NCBI RefSeq assembly: GCF_005885815.1
Contig: NZ_CP040602.1
Span: 1,441,630 to 1,505,629, forward strand
Length of the DNA: 64,000 bases
Direction: 5' to 3'
Source of the DNA: Thiomicrorhabdus sediminis
GTDB lineage: Bacteria; Pseudomonadota; Gammaproteobacteria; Thiomicrospirales; Thiomicrospiraceae
Shown here: piece after piece, positions 9,543-19,775 of the stretch
Layout of the letters: each line of letters starts with the position of its first letter
Numbering within the stretch: position 1 is the first letter of the stretch
Program-made: the position numbers and the translations under genes
The notes under the pieces: model-generated
Databases searched by the model: none
Seen by the model: only the letters and a program-made list of their open reading frames with translations
Told to the model about the DNA's origin: nothing

Positions 9543-9860
9543 TTAAGACTCTTCATTAAGGCGCTGCATGGAAAACAGCTTATTGAATTGGGCAACCTGG
9601 AGAATTCGATAAACGGTGTCATTGATATTAATCAATTTGACCTTACTGCGATCTCCGCCTGTCTGCTCACGCAACAATAACAACATTCCCAAAGCAGAAC
9701 TATCCATATAAAGCGTTTTTTTAAAGTCGATAACAAAGCGGTTTTCCGGCTCGTAATATTCGGCGCACAAACGCTTAAACTCTTCATACTGACTCACCTC
9801 AAAACTGCTTGCCAAATGAATTGTTAAAGTCTGATCTGCATAGTTTGATTTAAGTGCCAT
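9543..9860 (-). CDS. STAS-domain anti-sigma factor antagonist
   Basis: A 105-residue single-domain STAS protein of the SpoIIAA/RsbV type. The segment FVIDFKKTLYMDSSALGMLLLLRE contains the conserved Asp-Ser-Ser-Ala pattern in which one Ser is phosphorylated by a partner anti-sigma kinase. Such proteins switch partners depending on phosphorylation and are dephosphorylated by PP2C phosphatases. A PP2C response regulator is encoded about 10 kb away at 19776-20942 and is a candidate partner (inference). No adjacent RsbW-type kinase is visible. The gene stands alone on the minus strand between apbC and metG. Confidence 0.85.
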   Translation of the reverse strand: MALKSNYADQTLTIHLASSFEVSQYEEFKRLCAEYYEPENRFVIDFKKTLYMDSSALGMLLLLREQTGGDRSKVKLININDTVYRILQVAQFNKLFSMQRLNEES

Positions 9861-9908
9861 AGACCACCGAAGGAAAATTGAATAAATCGTGTTTTTACGT
9901 ATCTCTAC

Positions 9909-9914
9909 AGTATA
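9909..9914 (-). promoter_or_regulatory. Possible -10 element for the STAS gene
   Basis: TATACT on the minus strand about 50 bases upstream of the STAS start. A matching -35 is weak (TGTTAT, 17-base spacing), so this is only a candidate. Confidence 0.3.
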
Positions 9915-10028
9915 GCGTTTTTGCTGGATGGATAACAGCGGAATTTCATCTGGCTTGCGCTAATTCATTCAATATGCGGCACTCATTGTACTATCGGCAT
10001 TTTTTAACCGGTTTTGGCAAAGTTTAGG

Positions 10029-10057
10029 CATACAAAAGCCATAAAAATCACTATAAT
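10029..10057 (+). promoter_or_regulatory. Candidate metG promoter
   Basis: A perfect -10 hexamer TATAAT (10052-10057) with CATACA (3 of 6 matches to TTGACA) 17 bases upstream. It lies about 50 bases before the metG start. Confidence 0.5.
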
Positions 10058-10108
10058 ATGCGGCTAATTTAACAAATTCATAAAACCCACAATTTGCGGA
10101 AGTTAAGA

Positions 10109-12190
10109 ATGTCACAAACGCCACAATCTCCGAGAAAGATTTTAATTACAAGTGCCCTACCTTATGCCAACGGTCCAATTCATCTTGGTCATCTGGTTGA
10201 ATATATTCAAACCGATATCTGGTCACGTTTCCAGAAAATGCGCGGCCACACTTGTACTTACGTTTGTGCAGACGATGCCCACGGTACTCCGATTATGCTA
10301 CGTGCCGAAGCCGAAGGCATTACCCCGGAAGAATTGATTGCCAAATCATCGATTGATCATCAGCAAGATTTTGCCGGTTTCAATATCGCGTTTGACCACT
10401 ATGGCAGCACCAACTCGGAACAGAACAAACAACTTTCGCAATCGATTTACCTAAAACTGAAAGAACAGGGTTATATCTCTCGCAAAACCATCTCGCAGTT
10501 TTATGACCCGGAAAAACAGATGTTCCTGCCGGATCGTTTCGTCAAGGGAACCTGTCCGAAATGTAAAACCGAAGATCAATACGGCGACAACTGTGAAGCC
10601 TGTGGCGCGACCTATAGCCCGACAGACTTGATTGACCCTAAATCAGCCGTTTCCGGCGCGACTCCGGTAGAAAAAGAAACCGACCACCTGTTTTTCGAAT
10701 TGGGACAATTTGAGCAGATGCTTAAAGAGTGGACAAAAGCCGGTCACCTGCAGGCGCAAATTGCCAATAAGCTGGATGAATGGTTGGAAAGCGGACTGCG
10801 CGGTTGGGATATTTCTCGCGACGCGCCTTATTTCGGCTTCCAGATTCCAGGTGAAGAAAACAAGTTTTTCTATGTCTGGCTGGATGCGCCTATCGGTTAT
10901 ATGTCGAGCTTTAAAGAGTATTGTGAAAAATCCGGTTTGGATTTTGATGAATACTGGAAAAAGGATTCCAATGCCGAACTGTATCACTTTATCGGTAAAG
11001 ACATTATCAACTTTCATGCCCTGTTCTGGCCGGCGATGTTATCCGGTTCCGATTACCGCACCCCGGACGGCGTTTTCGCTCACGGTTTCTTGACCGTTGA
11101 CGGGCAGAAAATGTCGAAATCGCGCGGTACTTTCGTCATGGCGAAAACCTATCTGGATTACCTGAACCCGGAATATCTGCGTTATTACTATGCCGCTAAA
11201 CTGACTAGCCGTATTGATGACATCGATCTGAACTTGGAAGACTTCGCCCAGCGCGTCAATTCCGACCTGGTCGGCAAGGTGGTCAATATCGCCAGCCGTT
11301 GTGCCGGATTTGTGGTGAAAAAATTCGACGGCAAACTGGCTGAATCTTTATCGGCAGATGCGCAGACACTTTATCAGAGCTTTGCCGATAAATCGGAAAC
11401 CATCGCTGATCTATATGAAAAGCGGGATTACTCGCACGCCATGCGTGAGATTATGGCATTAGCCGACAAGGCCAATGAATACATTGCTGAAACCGCACCT
11501 TGGGTCTTAGCCAAAGAAGAAGGCAAGGAAGCCGAGTTACATGAATCGGTTTCTGTCGGTATCAACCTGTTCCGCGTTTTAATGAGCTATTTGGCGCCGG
11601 TTATTCCAGCTACCGCTGATAAGGCCTTGGCTTTCTTGCAACTGGACAGCTGGCAGTGGCAAGCGGTGGCGACACCCTTACTGGGTCATGAAATCACTAA
11701 GTTCAAGCCACTTTTAACCCGTTTGGAAATGGCCGATATTGAAAAAATGATTGATGCCTCTGCCGCTTCGCTAGCCAATACAAAAAGCAGCGCACCGGAC
11801 GGTAAAAAAGGCGATAGCAAACCGGCGAAAAAAGCAGCATCTGCGGACTATGACGCGATTGCCGAACAAATCACTATCGATGACTTCGCCAAGATCGATT
11901 TGCGCATTGCCAAAATCGTTAATGCCGAAGCCGTACCCGAAGCCAACAAACTGCTGAAACTGACATTGGATATCGGCCTGGAACAGCGTCAGGTGTTCGC
12001 CGGAATCAAATCGGCCTACGAACCGGAGCAATTAATTGGTAAGCTAACCGTGATGGTGGCCAACCTGGCGCCGAGAAAAATGCGTTTTGGCGTTTCTGAA
12101 GGCATGGTATTAGCCGCCGGACCGGGCGGTAGCGACCTTTATGTGCTGTCTCCTGACTCGGGAGCGACACCGGGCATGCGCGTAAAATAA
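10109..12190 (+). CDS. metG: Methionyl-tRNA synthetase
   Basis: A 693-residue class I synthetase that charges tRNA-Met. HIGH-type motif [11 protein letters not shown] near the N-terminus, zinc-binding [18 protein letters not shown] in the connective domain, and KMSKS-type motif KMSKSRGT are all present. The C-terminal tRNA-binding dimerisation domain ([16 protein letters not shown] ... [11 protein letters not shown]) follows a linker rich in Ala, Lys and Ser. The start is the ATG at 10109 ([20 protein letters not shown]); an in-frame TTG upstream is rejected. Length and domain set are those of full-length bacterial MetRS. Confidence 0.97.
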   Translation: MSQTPQSPRKILITSALPYANGPIHLGHLVEYIQTDIWSRFQKMRGHTCTYVCADDAHGTPIMLRAEAEGITPEELIAKSSIDHQQDFAGFNIAFDHYGSTNSEQNKQLSQSIYLKLKEQGYISRKTISQFYDPEKQMFLPDRFVKGTCPKCKTEDQYGDNCEACGATYSPTDLIDPKSAVSGATPVEKETDHLFFELGQFEQMLKEWTKAGHLQAQIANKLDEWLESGLRGWDISRDAPYFGFQIPGEENKFFYVWLDAPIGYMSSFKEYCEKSGLDFDEYWKKDSNAELYHFIGKDIINFHALFWPAMLSGSDYRTPDGVFAHGFLTVDGQKMSKSRGTFVMAKTYLDYLNPEYLRYYYAAKLTSRIDDIDLNLEDFAQRVNSDLVGKVVNIASRCAGFVVKKFDGKLAESLSADAQTLYQSFADKSETIADLYEKRDYSHAMREIMALADKANEYIAETAPWVLAKEEGKEAELHESVSVGINLFRVLMSYLAPVIPATADKALAFLQLDSWQWQAVATPLLGHEITKFKPLLTRLEMADIEKMIDASAASLANTKSSAPDGKKGDSKPAKKAASADYDAIAEQITIDDFAKIDLRIAKIVNAEAVPEANKLLKLTLDIGLEQRQVFAGIKSAYEPEQLIGKLTVMVANLAPRKMRFGVSEGMVLAAGPGGSDLYVLSPDSGATPGMRVK

Positions 12191-12205
12191 AACACTGAAA
12201 GGGGT

Positions 12206-12249
12206 CAATCGATTATTTATTGACTAATTGATCGATTGGCTCCGATATG
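12206..12249 (+). promoter_or_regulatory. Inverted repeat and possible promoter upstream of rsxA
   Basis: CAATCGAT (12206-12213) is repeated in inverse as ATCGATTG (12231-12238). Between them TTGACT (12220-12225) is followed after 18 bases by GATATG (12244-12249), a weak sigma-70-like pair. The repeat flanks the -35 and may be an operator or the remains of a metG terminator; no T-run follows. Confidence 0.35.
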
Positions 12250-12293
12250 GTGCTCTCAATCACGAGCAAACAACTCAACGAGGTAAGACCTGA

Positions 12294-12869
12294 ATGCAAG
12301 ATTATATTCTGATTCTGATCAGCACCGTTCTGGTGAATAACTTTGTATTGGTCAAATTCCTCGGTCTATGCCCTTTTATGGGGGTTTCTAAAAAAACCGA
12401 TGCCGCGCTGGGTATGGGCTTAGCGACAACTTTTGTATTAACCCTGTCTTCGGTATTGAGCTATCTGATCTACAACTACCTATTGGCGCCTTTTAATCTG
12501 GAGTTTCTTCAGACCATCGCCTTTATCCTGGCTATTGCTGCAGTGGTCGGCTTTACGGAAATGGCAATCCATAAAACCAGCCCGATGCTTTATCAGGTTT
12601 TAGGGATTTATCTGCCCTTAATCACGACCAATTGTGCGGTACTCGGTGTCGCCCTGCTGAATGTCGGGGAAAACAACAGCTTTCTTGAATCGGCATTTTA
12701 CGGTTTTGGCGCAGCGATCGGTTTTACCTTGGTAATGGTGTTGTTTGCCTCCATTCGTGAACGTATTGATGTCGCCGATGTACCCACCCCTTTCAAAGGC
12801 GCACCAATCGCTTTAATTACCGCCGGTTTAATGTCGATGGCCTTTATGGGATTCGGCGGCCTGGTATAG
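12294..12869 (+). CDS. rsxA: Electron transport complex subunit RsxA/RnfA
   Basis: A 191-residue integral membrane protein with about six helices. Signatures include [21 protein letters not shown] near the N-terminus and the segment [17 protein letters not shown], which mirrors [15 protein letters not shown] in RsxE; in this family these half-channel cysteines have been proposed to hold a shared iron-sulfur cluster. Rnf/Rsx complexes couple ferredoxin-NAD electron flow to ion transport, and in E. coli Rsx keeps SoxR reduced. First gene of rsxABCDGE-nth. The length equals the family norm. Confidence 0.95.
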   Translation: MQDYILILISTVLVNNFVLVKFLGLCPFMGVSKKTDAALGMGLATTFVLTLSSVLSYLIYNYLLAPFNLEFLQTIAFILAIAAVVGFTEMAIHKTSPMLYQVLGIYLPLITTNCAVLGVALLNVGENNSFLESAFYGFGAAIGFTLVMVLFASIRERIDVADVPTPFKGAPIALITAGLMSMAFMGFGGLV

Positions 12870-12884
12870 ATGGAGTAGTCGAGC

Positions 12885-13517
12885 GTGTTTGAAGCCCTAA
12901 TCATATTTATCAGTCTTGCTTTGCTATTTGGCTTATTGCTTGGCTATGCTTCGGTGCGCTTTAAAATCGAAGGCAATCCACAAGCCGAACAAATCGATAA
13001 GATCCTGCCTCAAACCCAATGTGGACAATGCGGTTATCCGGGTTGTAAACCCTATGCAAACGCCTTGGCTGAAGGCGAGACCGAAGTCAATCTATGCATT
13101 CCCGGCGGCACTGAAGTGATGCTGCAAATTGCCGAAATCACCGGCATGGATCCGAAACCGATGGAAAACACCGAGGGAGACCATAAGGTCAAAGAAACCG
13201 CCTATATCGATGAAGACATCTGTATCGGCTGTGTTCTTTGCATTAAAGCCTGTCCGGTAGATGCCATAGTCGGCGCAACCAAGCTCATGCATACCGTTAT
13301 CCAAAAAGAGTGTACCGGTTGCGAACTTTGTATTCCGGTTTGCCCGGTTGATTGCATCGAGATGTTACCGGCTCAGGTTTCCACACAAAACTGGCAGTGG
13401 CCGCAACCGCAAACCCTGGGAGCCGCGAGTGCGGAAAAAACCCTTAGCGAAATTTATCTACAAGACGCAAACGATAATGCTGACAGCTCGGATAAAAAGC
13501 CAGGAGCCTCTCTATGA
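12885..13517 (+). CDS. rsxB: Electron transport complex subunit RsxB/RnfB (ferredoxin-like)
   Basis: A 210-residue protein with an N-terminal membrane anchor (residues about 4-24). An Fe-S domain follows with the four-cysteine pattern CGQCGYPGC ... C, then two 4Fe-4S ferredoxin motifs, CIGCVLCIKACPVDA and CTGCELCIPVCPVDC. The start is GTG at 12885 (MFEALIIFISLALL), 15 bases after rsxA. RsxB passes electrons within the complex. The stop overlaps the rsxC start (ATGA), indicating translational coupling. Confidence 0.95.
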   Translation: MFEALIIFISLALLFGLLLGYASVRFKIEGNPQAEQIDKILPQTQCGQCGYPGCKPYANALAEGETEVNLCIPGGTEVMLQIAEITGMDPKPMENTEGDHKVKETAYIDEDICIGCVLCIKACPVDAIVGATKLMHTVIQKECTGCELCIPVCPVDCIEMLPAQVSTQNWQWPQPQTLGAASAEKTLSEIYLQDANDNADSSDKKPGASL

Positions 13518-15616
13518 CCCTGAAGCCGCAACCGCTACTTGGCAAATATATCAACGAATTGGTCGCCTTGCTAAAACCGCTTTATCCGATGGCGAAACGT
13601 TGGTTACACCGTTTTAACGGTGGTGTTTATCCGGCCTATATGAAAAACCTGTCGGCGGATAAACCTATCCACGAGATGATTATCCCGCCCAAACTGATTA
13701 TCCCGCTGCAGCAGCAAATCGGCCAAAGTGCGGAGCTGCTGGTAGAGATCGGTGAGCAGGTGAAAAAAAACCAGCTGATTGCCAACTCTTCCAAAGACGC
13801 CGGCAAGGCTCTGGTGGTTCCGATCCATGCTCCGACTTCGGGGGTTATCCGAGAAATCAGCGAACAGACATTGCCACATCCTTCCGGGTTGAAAGACATT
13901 TGCATCGTACTTGAGCCTGACGGCAAAGACGAGTCGATACAAAACGTACTTGGCGTCGATGGTAAGGCGCCGCAATCGCCGCAAGCACTCAAAGATATTA
14001 TTCTACAGGCCGGTATTATCGGTATGGGAGGAGCAGGCTTTCCTACCTATGCCAAGATTCCCAATGAAAAAAACCGTGTGGAAATGGTGCTGATCAACGG
14101 TGCCGAATGCGAACCGTTTATTACCTGTGACGACCTGCTTATGCAAAATGAGGCCACCTCGATTATCGAAGGGGCTGTAATTACCGCTCAAGCTCTAGGC
14201 GCCCCCAAAATCGTCTGCGGTATTGAAGCCAATAAACAAAAAGCCCTTGAAGCAATGCGCCATGCCGCCAAACTGGCTGAACAAAATGATCACTGCGACA
14301 TTCCTATTGAAATCATTGAAGTGGAAACTGTCTATCCGATGGGCGGTCAGGAACAGTTGATCTATGAACTGACCGGTTATGAAGTTCCGCACGATAAACA
14401 TGCCATCCAGGTCGATTTATTGATGATGAATGTCGCCACCTATGCGGCGATTTATCGTGCCGTGCATTACGGTGAACCGCTCACCTGCCGTTTGGTGACC
14501 ATCACCGGACTGGAATTAAATGAATCCTTCAATATCCGAGCCATGATCGGTACACCGTTTGACACCTTGATTGGCGCCGCCAAGCCAAAAAGACAGATCG
14601 ATTTCAGCGCCATTATGGGCGGTCCTATGATGGGCTTTAGGGTTGCCAGCAATCAGGTACCGGTGCTCAAAACCACCAACTGTGTATTGGTCAATCGACC
14701 GGAACCGGAAAAACTGCAAATGCCTTGTATTCGCTGCGGTGAATGCATGGATGCCTGCCCGATCAACCTGCTACCTCAGCAGATGTACTGGCACGCCCAA
14801 GCACAAGAGTTTAATAAGGTTGAAAAACTCAATGTCTTTAACTGTATCGAATGCGGTTGTTGCAGTTATGTCTGTCCAAGCAATATCCCTTTAGTGCAGT
14901 ATTACCGTCACGCCAAATCGGAAATCCGTCAGCTTAATCAGGAAGCTGCCGCCGCTGAAGTCGCAAAACAACGTCATGAATTCCGTTTAGAGCGTTTGGA
15001 ACGTGAAAAACAGGAACGCGAAGCCCGTCTCAAAGCGAAAAAGGCCGCTGTCAAACAACAGCTGCAAAAACAGAATGATGCCGATAAAGCCGAGCAAGAA
15101 AGCGCTGGCAACACACCGGCTTCGGCTGCCGCTAAAGCACGTGCTGCGGCCGCCAAAGCTGCGGCGGCCAAACGCAAGCAAACTTCCACAGAAGCGACTT
15201 CCGATACGGATCAAACACATGACAAAGCGATCCCGGCGGCACGACGTCGTGCGATTGAAGCGGCGAAAAAAGCCAGCGCCAAAGCCGCGGCAAAAAACGC
15301 TAGCGATTCGACAACGACAAAACAATCAAGCGCCACTGACGAGCAAGCCGACAAAAAAAACCAAGCAAAACAGGCCGCTATGGCCGCAGCCAAAAAAGCC
15401 GCGGCCAAACGTGCTGAACAAAAAAAATCCGCCGATGATAATAATTTAGCCCATGACTACGGCACAGCAAACAACAGTGCTTCAACAGAAGCAAAAACCA
15501 AACCGGATGCACGCCAGCAGGCAATTGAAAAAGCGCGCCAGAAGGCACGTGAAATGGCAGCGAAAAAAGCTGCCGAAAAAAACTCAACTCCTAAAGAGGC
15601 CGATGATAATGACTAG
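13514..15616 (+). CDS. rsxC: Electron transport complex subunit RsxC/RnfC with Ala/Lys-rich C-terminal extension
   Basis: A 700-residue protein. The N-terminal RnfC barrel-sandwich domain contains PIHAPTSGVIREI; the NADH/FMN-binding region carries GIIGMGGAGFPTYAKI and INGAECEPFITCDD; two 4Fe-4S motifs follow, CIRCGECMDACPINL and CIECGCCSYVCPSNI, at about residues 405-455. From about residue 475 to the end the sequence is a low-complexity Ala/Lys/Glu/Gln-rich tail, as seen in gammaproteobacterial RsxC proteins. It is the NADH-side subunit of the complex. The start overlaps rsxB by four bases, and its end overlaps rsxD. Confidence 0.95.
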   Translation: MTLKPQPLLGKYINELVALLKPLYPMAKRWLHRFNGGVYPAYMKNLSADKPIHEMIIPPKLIIPLQQQIGQSAELLVEIGEQVKKNQLIANSSKDAGKALVVPIHAPTSGVIREISEQTLPHPSGLKDICIVLEPDGKDESIQNVLGVDGKAPQSPQALKDIILQAGIIGMGGAGFPTYAKIPNEKNRVEMVLINGAECEPFITCDDLLMQNEATSIIEGAVITAQALGAPKIVCGIEANKQKALEAMRHAAKLAEQNDHCDIPIEIIEVETVYPMGGQEQLIYELTGYEVPHDKHAIQVDLLMMNVATYAAIYRAVHYGEPLTCRLVTITGLELNESFNIRAMIGTPFDTLIGAAKPKRQIDFSAIMGGPMMGFRVASNQVPVLKTTNCVLVNRPEPEKLQMPCIRCGECMDACPINLLPQQMYWHAQAQEFNKVEKLNVFNCIECGCCSYVCPSNIPLVQYYRHAKSEIRQLNQEAAAAEVAKQRHEFRLERLEREKQEREARLKAKKAAVKQQLQKQNDADKAEQESAGNTPASAAAKARAAAAKAAAAKRKQTSTEATSDTDQTHDKAIPAARRRAIEAAKKASAKAAAKNASDSTTTKQSSATDEQADKKNQAKQAAMAAAKKAAAKRAEQKKSADDNNLAHDYGTANNSASTEAKTKPDARQQAIEKARQKAREMAAKKAAEKNSTPKEADDND

Positions 15617-16637
15617 TGCTATCAGCTCTTCACCCTTCGCACATAATAACCAATCGGTGCGTAAAGTGATGCTACAGGTTCAGGTAGCGGCATTTCCAGC
15701 ACTGATGGCGCATATCTACCTATTCGGCTTCGGCATAGTGATCCAATGGTTTTTGGCGGTTTTCACCCTGATTCTTGTGGAAGCGGTTATGCTCAAACTG
15801 CGCAATCGCCCGGTCATGCCGTTTCTCACCGATATGAGCGGCTTGATCACGGTGACCGGTTTGGTATTTTGTATCCCTCCGGAATCACCTTGGTGGGTAA
15901 TTGTCAGCGGTTGCAGCTTTGCATTAATTATCGGTAAACACCTCTATGGCGGCCTTGGTTATAACCCTTTCAACCCGGCCATGCTCGGCTACGCCTTTTT
16001 ATTGATCTCCTTTCCGGTACAGATGACACAATGGACACTACCGGTCAATATGCTGGCCGATACACCGAGTCTGCTGGAGTCGGCTCGCTATATTTTCTCG
16101 GGTATGCCGCAAGCAGCGGTTGATGCAATGACCGGAGCCACGCCTTTGGATCAGATTCGTACCGGCCTGTCGCAAGGTATTGCGGTGCAGGATTCGATTG
16201 CAGACCACTACACCACTTTTTTCTGGGAATTGAATAGCTGGAATCTGATCAACCTGGCGTTTTTAATCGGCGGTATCTGGATGCTACTGAGCCGAACCAT
16301 CAGCTGGCAGCTGCCGGTGGGCTTCTTAGCCTCGCTGGCATTGATCAGTTTTATTTTCCACAGTATTGATCCAAACACCTACCCGACGGTTGGCTTCACA
16401 TTGCTGTCCGGTGGAACCATGCTTGCGGCATTTTTCATTATTACCGACCCGGTTTCAGCCAGCACCACACCTCGCGGTAAACTGGTGTATGCATGCGGTA
16501 TCGGTATACTGGTTTATGTGATTCGCAACTGGGGGGCTTTCCCTGATGGCATTGCCTTTGCGATTTTATTGATGAATATCGCCGTCCCCTTGATTGATCA
16601 GTACACACAGCCACGAGTATTTGGTCATCAACGTTAG
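15609..16637 (+). CDS. rsxD: Electron transport complex subunit RsxD/RnfD
   Basis: A 342-residue membrane subunit with several helices. The motif DAMTGATPLDQIR contains the threonine expected to carry covalently bound FMN. LVTGLVFCIPP-like and LYGGLGYNPFNPAMLGYAF segments are typical of the NqrB/RnfD family. Two ATGs six bases apart (15603 and 15609) are possible; the second is chosen because AGAGG lies at a more usual distance from it. The start lies inside the end of rsxC by eight bases, so translation is probably coupled. Confidence 0.93.
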   Translation: MTSAISSSPFAHNNQSVRKVMLQVQVAAFPALMAHIYLFGFGIVIQWFLAVFTLILVEAVMLKLRNRPVMPFLTDMSGLITVTGLVFCIPPESPWWVIVSGCSFALIIGKHLYGGLGYNPFNPAMLGYAFLLISFPVQMTQWTLPVNMLADTPSLLESARYIFSGMPQAAVDAMTGATPLDQIRTGLSQGIAVQDSIADHYTTFFWELNSWNLINLAFLIGGIWMLLSRTISWQLPVGFLASLALISFIFHSIDPNTYPTVGFTLLSGGTMLAAFFIITDPVSASTTPRGKLVYACGIGILVYVIRNWGAFPDGIAFAILLMNIAVPLIDQYTQPRVFGHQR

Positions 16638-16654
16638 ACCGGAAAGAGATTGTT

Positions 16655-17290
16655 ATGAGTAAACCAAACAGCACAACAATTTTTTATGCGATGTCGCAAG
16701 CTTCCGGCAAGCTGGTCGTATTTATTCTGCTCAGCATCAGTTTTTTGTTGTTGGTGCACTACTTCAGCACGCCCATTATTCAACAAGCCAAGCAGGACAA
16801 CCTGATCAGCAGTTTCAATCAGGTACTGCCCAGCAATGAGTATGACAATGATCTATTAGCCGATCAGATTCAGATTACGGATCCGCAAGTGCTAGCCAAG
16901 CTGGGCAGCGATGAACCGATTAATGTCTATCGCGCCTATAAAAACCAACAACCAGTGGCGCTGATTTACACCACTTACGCGAATGACGGCTATAACGGTA
17001 AGATTGAGATCTTGGTCGGACTATATGCCACCGGCAATATCTCCGGGGTTCGTGTACTCGATCACCGTGAAACCCCAGGATTGGGCGATAAAATCGATAT
17101 TAGCAAAAACGATTGGGTAATGGGCTTTGCCAATAAGAACCTGCATGATGGCACTCGCTGGGCGGTGAAAAAAGATGGCGGAGATTTCGACCAGTTCACC
17201 GGTGCAACCATTACCCCTCGCGCCGTGGTTAAAGCCGTCTATAACAGTCTGCAAGCGATGCAGCAACTTGGAGGCGAACTCTATGAGTGA
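16655..17290 (+). CDS. rsxG: Electron transport complex subunit RsxG/RnfG
   Basis: A 211-residue protein with one N-terminal transmembrane helix ([18 protein letters not shown]) and a periplasmic FMN-binding domain. The motif [16 protein letters not shown] contains the threonine for covalent FMN attachment by ApbE-type flavin transferase. [14 protein letters not shown] is also characteristic. No apbE is present beside the operon. The stop overlaps the rsxE start by eight bases. Confidence 0.94.
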   Translation: MSKPNSTTIFYAMSQASGKLVVFILLSISFLLLVHYFSTPIIQQAKQDNLISSFNQVLPSNEYDNDLLADQIQITDPQVLAKLGSDEPINVYRAYKNQQPVALIYTTYANDGYNGKIEILVGLYATGNISGVRVLDHRETPGLGDKIDISKNDWVMGFANKNLHDGTRWAVKKDGGDFDQFTGATITPRAVVKAVYNSLQAMQQLGGELYE

Positions 17291-18038
17291 GACAAGTGTA
17301 AACAACGACACAAGCTTAAGCGGCAACACGATCAAGACAAAACCGAACCTTTGGCAACGCTATCAACCGATAGTGGAAAACGGTCTGTGGAAAAACAACC
17401 AGGCACTGGTAGCCCTACTTGGATTATGTCCACTGCTGGCCGTATCCAATAACGCCATAAACGGTCTCGGTTTAGGCTTGGCAACCTTGGTGGTACTAAT
17501 GATCTCCAACGGCCTGGTATCCACCATCCGTTCTTATGTGTCCAATGAAATTCGTATTCCGGTCTACATCGCGATTATCGCCACGGCAGTGACCGCGATT
17601 GACCTGCTGATGAATGCTTACTTTCATACCCTACATGGCATTTTGGGCATTTTTATTCCATTGATTGTTACCAACTGTGCGATTTTAGGCCGCGCCGAAG
17701 CCTATGCATCAAAAAACCCGGTCGATAAAGCGTTAGTGGACGGTTTCTTTATGGGAGTGGGCTTTTTGCTTGTGTTGGTATTGCTGGGTGCACTCCGCGA
17801 ATTGATTGGTAACGGCACTTTATTTGATCAAGCTCACCTGATGTTTGGTGAGGCCGCTCGCAGCTGGACCATTCACTTTGCAGACGATTTCCAAGGCGTA
17901 CTGCTGGCGGTACTGCCACCGGGCGCTTTTATCGGTTTGGGACTGCTGATTGCGCTTAAAAATGCCATTGATGCTAAACGCCGTAAGATTCAAAACGCCA
18001 TTGAAATCCCGGTCGCCATCAACCCGAATAAACCTTAA
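17283..18038 (+). CDS. rsxE: Electron transport complex subunit RsxE/RnfE
   Basis: A 251-residue integral membrane protein of the NqrD/RnfE family, paired with RsxA. Typical segments are [20 protein letters not shown] and [20 protein letters not shown]. The start is the ATG at 17283 ([13 protein letters not shown]), which gives a short hydrophilic leader of about 30 residues before the conserved region. A longer upstream reading frame exists but overlaps rsxG by over 100 bases and is rejected. Last rsx gene; nth follows 12 bases later. Confidence 0.93.
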   Translation: MSETSVNNDTSLSGNTIKTKPNLWQRYQPIVENGLWKNNQALVALLGLCPLLAVSNNAINGLGLGLATLVVLMISNGLVSTIRSYVSNEIRIPVYIAIIATAVTAIDLLMNAYFHTLHGILGIFIPLIVTNCAILGRAEAYASKNPVDKALVDGFFMGVGFLLVLVLLGALRELIGNGTLFDQAHLMFGEAARSWTIHFADDFQGVLLAVLPPGAFIGLGLLIALKNAIDAKRRKIQNAIEIPVAINPNKP

Positions 18039-18050
18039 TGATTTTTCAGT

Positions 18051-18683
18051 ATGAATAAAGCCAAAAGACTCGAAATATTCCAACGCCTGAGCGAAGCCAT
18101 TCCGGAACCGGAGACCGAACTCAACTACAGCACCCCTTTTGAATTGTTGATTGCGGTGATCTTATCGGCGCAAGCAACCGATAAAGGTGTCAACCTGGCT
18201 ACCGACAAACTGTTTCCGGTAGCCAATACACCGGAAGCGATCTTCGCCCTGGGCGTTGACGGGCTCAAAGAATATATTAAAACCATCGGTCTGTTTAACA
18301 CCAAGGCCGCCAATGTGATTAAAACCTGTCAGCAATTAATCGAACGCCATAACTCCGAGGTTCCCGATAACCGTGCCGATTTGGAAGCCTTGCCGGGGGT
18401 CGGTCGTAAGACCGCAAATGTTGTCTTAAATACCGCTTTTGGCCAACCGACCATGGCGGTGGACACGCATATTTTTCGCGTCTCCAACCGTACTAAAATC
18501 GCACCGGGCAAAAATGTCCTCGAAGTGGAAAAAAAGCTGTTAAAAAACGTGCCCAAAGAGTACATAATCCCCGCGCATCATCTGCTGATTCTGCATGGCC
18601 GTTATACCTGCGTTGCCAGAAAACCACGCTGTGGCGCCTGCTGCATCTATGACCTATGTGAATTTAAAGAAAAGACCGCTTAA
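18051..18683 (+). CDS. nth: Endonuclease III
   Basis: A 210-residue DNA glycosylase/AP lyase that removes oxidised pyrimidines. The helix-hairpin-helix segment LPGVGRKTANVVLN contains the catalytic lysine and AVDTHIFRVSNR the catalytic aspartate. The C-terminal cysteines follow the 4Fe-4S spacing C-X6-C-X2-C-X5-C. It is in the rsx operon, the standard gammaproteobacterial location. Length matches E. coli Nth (211). Confidence 0.97.
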   Translation: MNKAKRLEIFQRLSEAIPEPETELNYSTPFELLIAVILSAQATDKGVNLATDKLFPVANTPEAIFALGVDGLKEYIKTIGLFNTKAANVIKTCQQLIERHNSEVPDNRADLEALPGVGRKTANVVLNTAFGQPTMAVDTHIFRVSNRTKIAPGKNVLEVEKKLLKNVPKEYIIPAHHLLILHGRYTCVARKPRCGACCIYDLCEFKEKTA

Positions 18684-18800
18684 AAATAGTCTTGACCTAG
18701 CTAATTGAAATAGAGCGACAATTGATAAGGTCTACTCAATTAAAGCCCCTTGAAGTGAAGCCAATACAGGATAATGCATTGGCGGTGAAATGAGAGAATT

Positions 18801-19232
18801 ATGTTTTACACCCAAGAAAGAGACAAGTTACGCCAATTCTATGTCGATACCTGGCGTAAAGCCCGCATGAATGCCCCACTCGATGCGATGGAAACACTGG
18901 TGGCACGAGTGATAGAAATGCACCCGGAATATCACGCCATGCTGGAAAATGAAAAACACCTCGGCAATGAATATAAACCTGAAGATGGTGAAACCAACCC
19001 GTTCCTGCATATGGGAATGCATCTGGGATTACAAGAGCAGGTCGCGCTGGACCGCCCTGCTGGTATTCAGGCGGTTTATCAGCAATTAGGCGAACGTCTT
19101 GGCGATGTGCACAGCACCGAACATGCGATGATGGATTGCCTTGCCGAATCTTTATGGGTCTCACAACGAGATCAAAGCTCACCGGACGAACAGGCTTATC
19201 TGCGATGTTTGCAAAACCTGTTACTCAAATAG
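18801..19232 (+). CDS. DUF1841 family protein
   Basis: A 143-residue soluble protein starting MFYTQERDKLRQFYVDTWRK, with the segment NPFLHMGMHLGLQEQVALDRP and a histidine-rich stretch DVHSTEHAMMDCLAESL. This matches the DUF1841 family of gamma- and betaproteobacteria, which has no established function. The alternating His/Glu residues could bind metal, but this is speculation. It lies downstream of nth with a 117-base gap and just upstream of the RNase HI-like gene. Confidence 0.85.
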   Translation: MFYTQERDKLRQFYVDTWRKARMNAPLDAMETLVARVIEMHPEYHAMLENEKHLGNEYKPEDGETNPFLHMGMHLGLQEQVALDRPAGIQAVYQQLGERLGDVHSTEHAMMDCLAESLWVSQRDQSSPDEQAYLRCLQNLLLK

Positions 19233-19251
19233 ACAGCTTGATAGCGCAACC

Positions 19252-19764
19252 ATGAACAAACAAGCGATACATATCTACTGCGATGGCGGCTACGAAGCAC
19301 ACAACGACACCGGTGGCTGGGCTTATATTATTTATCAGCGCAAAACCAAGCCACCACAAAGCATCAAACGTTTAAGCTCTTCAGACTACCGAGAACTCAA
19401 ACGTAACAGCGGCTGGCAAAAACACACCTCAAGCCTGGAGATGGAATTGCAAGCCGCCCATCAAGCATTGCTCGCCATACAAACCTCGAAAGAGATACCA
19501 ACAGACATTACCCTGTTTACCGATTCGCGCATTATCATCGAAGGCTTAGAGCAGAAATATTCGATCTGGCAAACCAATAACTGGCAAGTGAAATCAGGCA
19601 AAACCGTCGTCTATAAAGAGCTCTGGCAAGCGTTGGCAAACTTAACCAATGAGCTCAATGTCCACTGGCAATGGGTCAAGGCACACAGCGGCATTCACGG
19701 TAATGTCGTAGTTGACGAATTGGCGACCCAGGCTCGCCTAGACAAGAAGCTCTACATTGCCTAG
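19252..19764 (+). CDS. Ribonuclease HI family protein
   Basis: A 170-residue RNase H fold protein. The four catalytic acidic positions are visible: Asp in IYCDGGY, Glu in SLEMELQA, Asp in LFTDSRI and Asp in VVVDELAT; the mobile histidine is in KAHSGIHGN. It should cut RNA in RNA-DNA hybrids. It is longer than E. coli RNase HI (155) and has an insert near residues 35-55, so it may be a paralogue rather than the main rnhA. The ATG at 19252 is chosen; an upstream in-frame extension would overlap DUF1841. It ends 11 bases before the convergent PP2C regulator. Confidence 0.85.
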   Translation: MNKQAIHIYCDGGYEAHNDTGGWAYIIYQRKTKPPQSIKRLSSSDYRELKRNSGWQKHTSSLEMELQAAHQALLAIQTSKEIPTDITLFTDSRIIIEGLEQKYSIWQTNNWQVKSGKTVVYKELWQALANLTNELNVHWQWVKAHSGIHGNVVVDELATQARLDKKLYIA

Positions 19765-19775
19765 CGCAGGTAGAT

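Noticed and set aside
15110-15450. Possible repeat array in the rsxC tail
   Set aside because: Reflects codon repetition of Ala and Lys in a low-complexity protein region rather than a DNA repeat or CRISPR.
15003-15587. Long open frames on both strands within the end of rsxC
   Set aside because: They result from the low-complexity Ala/Lys-rich coding sequence of rsxC and have no protein character of their own.
17175-17282. Longer upstream start for rsxE
   Set aside because: It overlaps rsxG by more than 100 bases and precedes the conserved RsxE region with unrelated residues.
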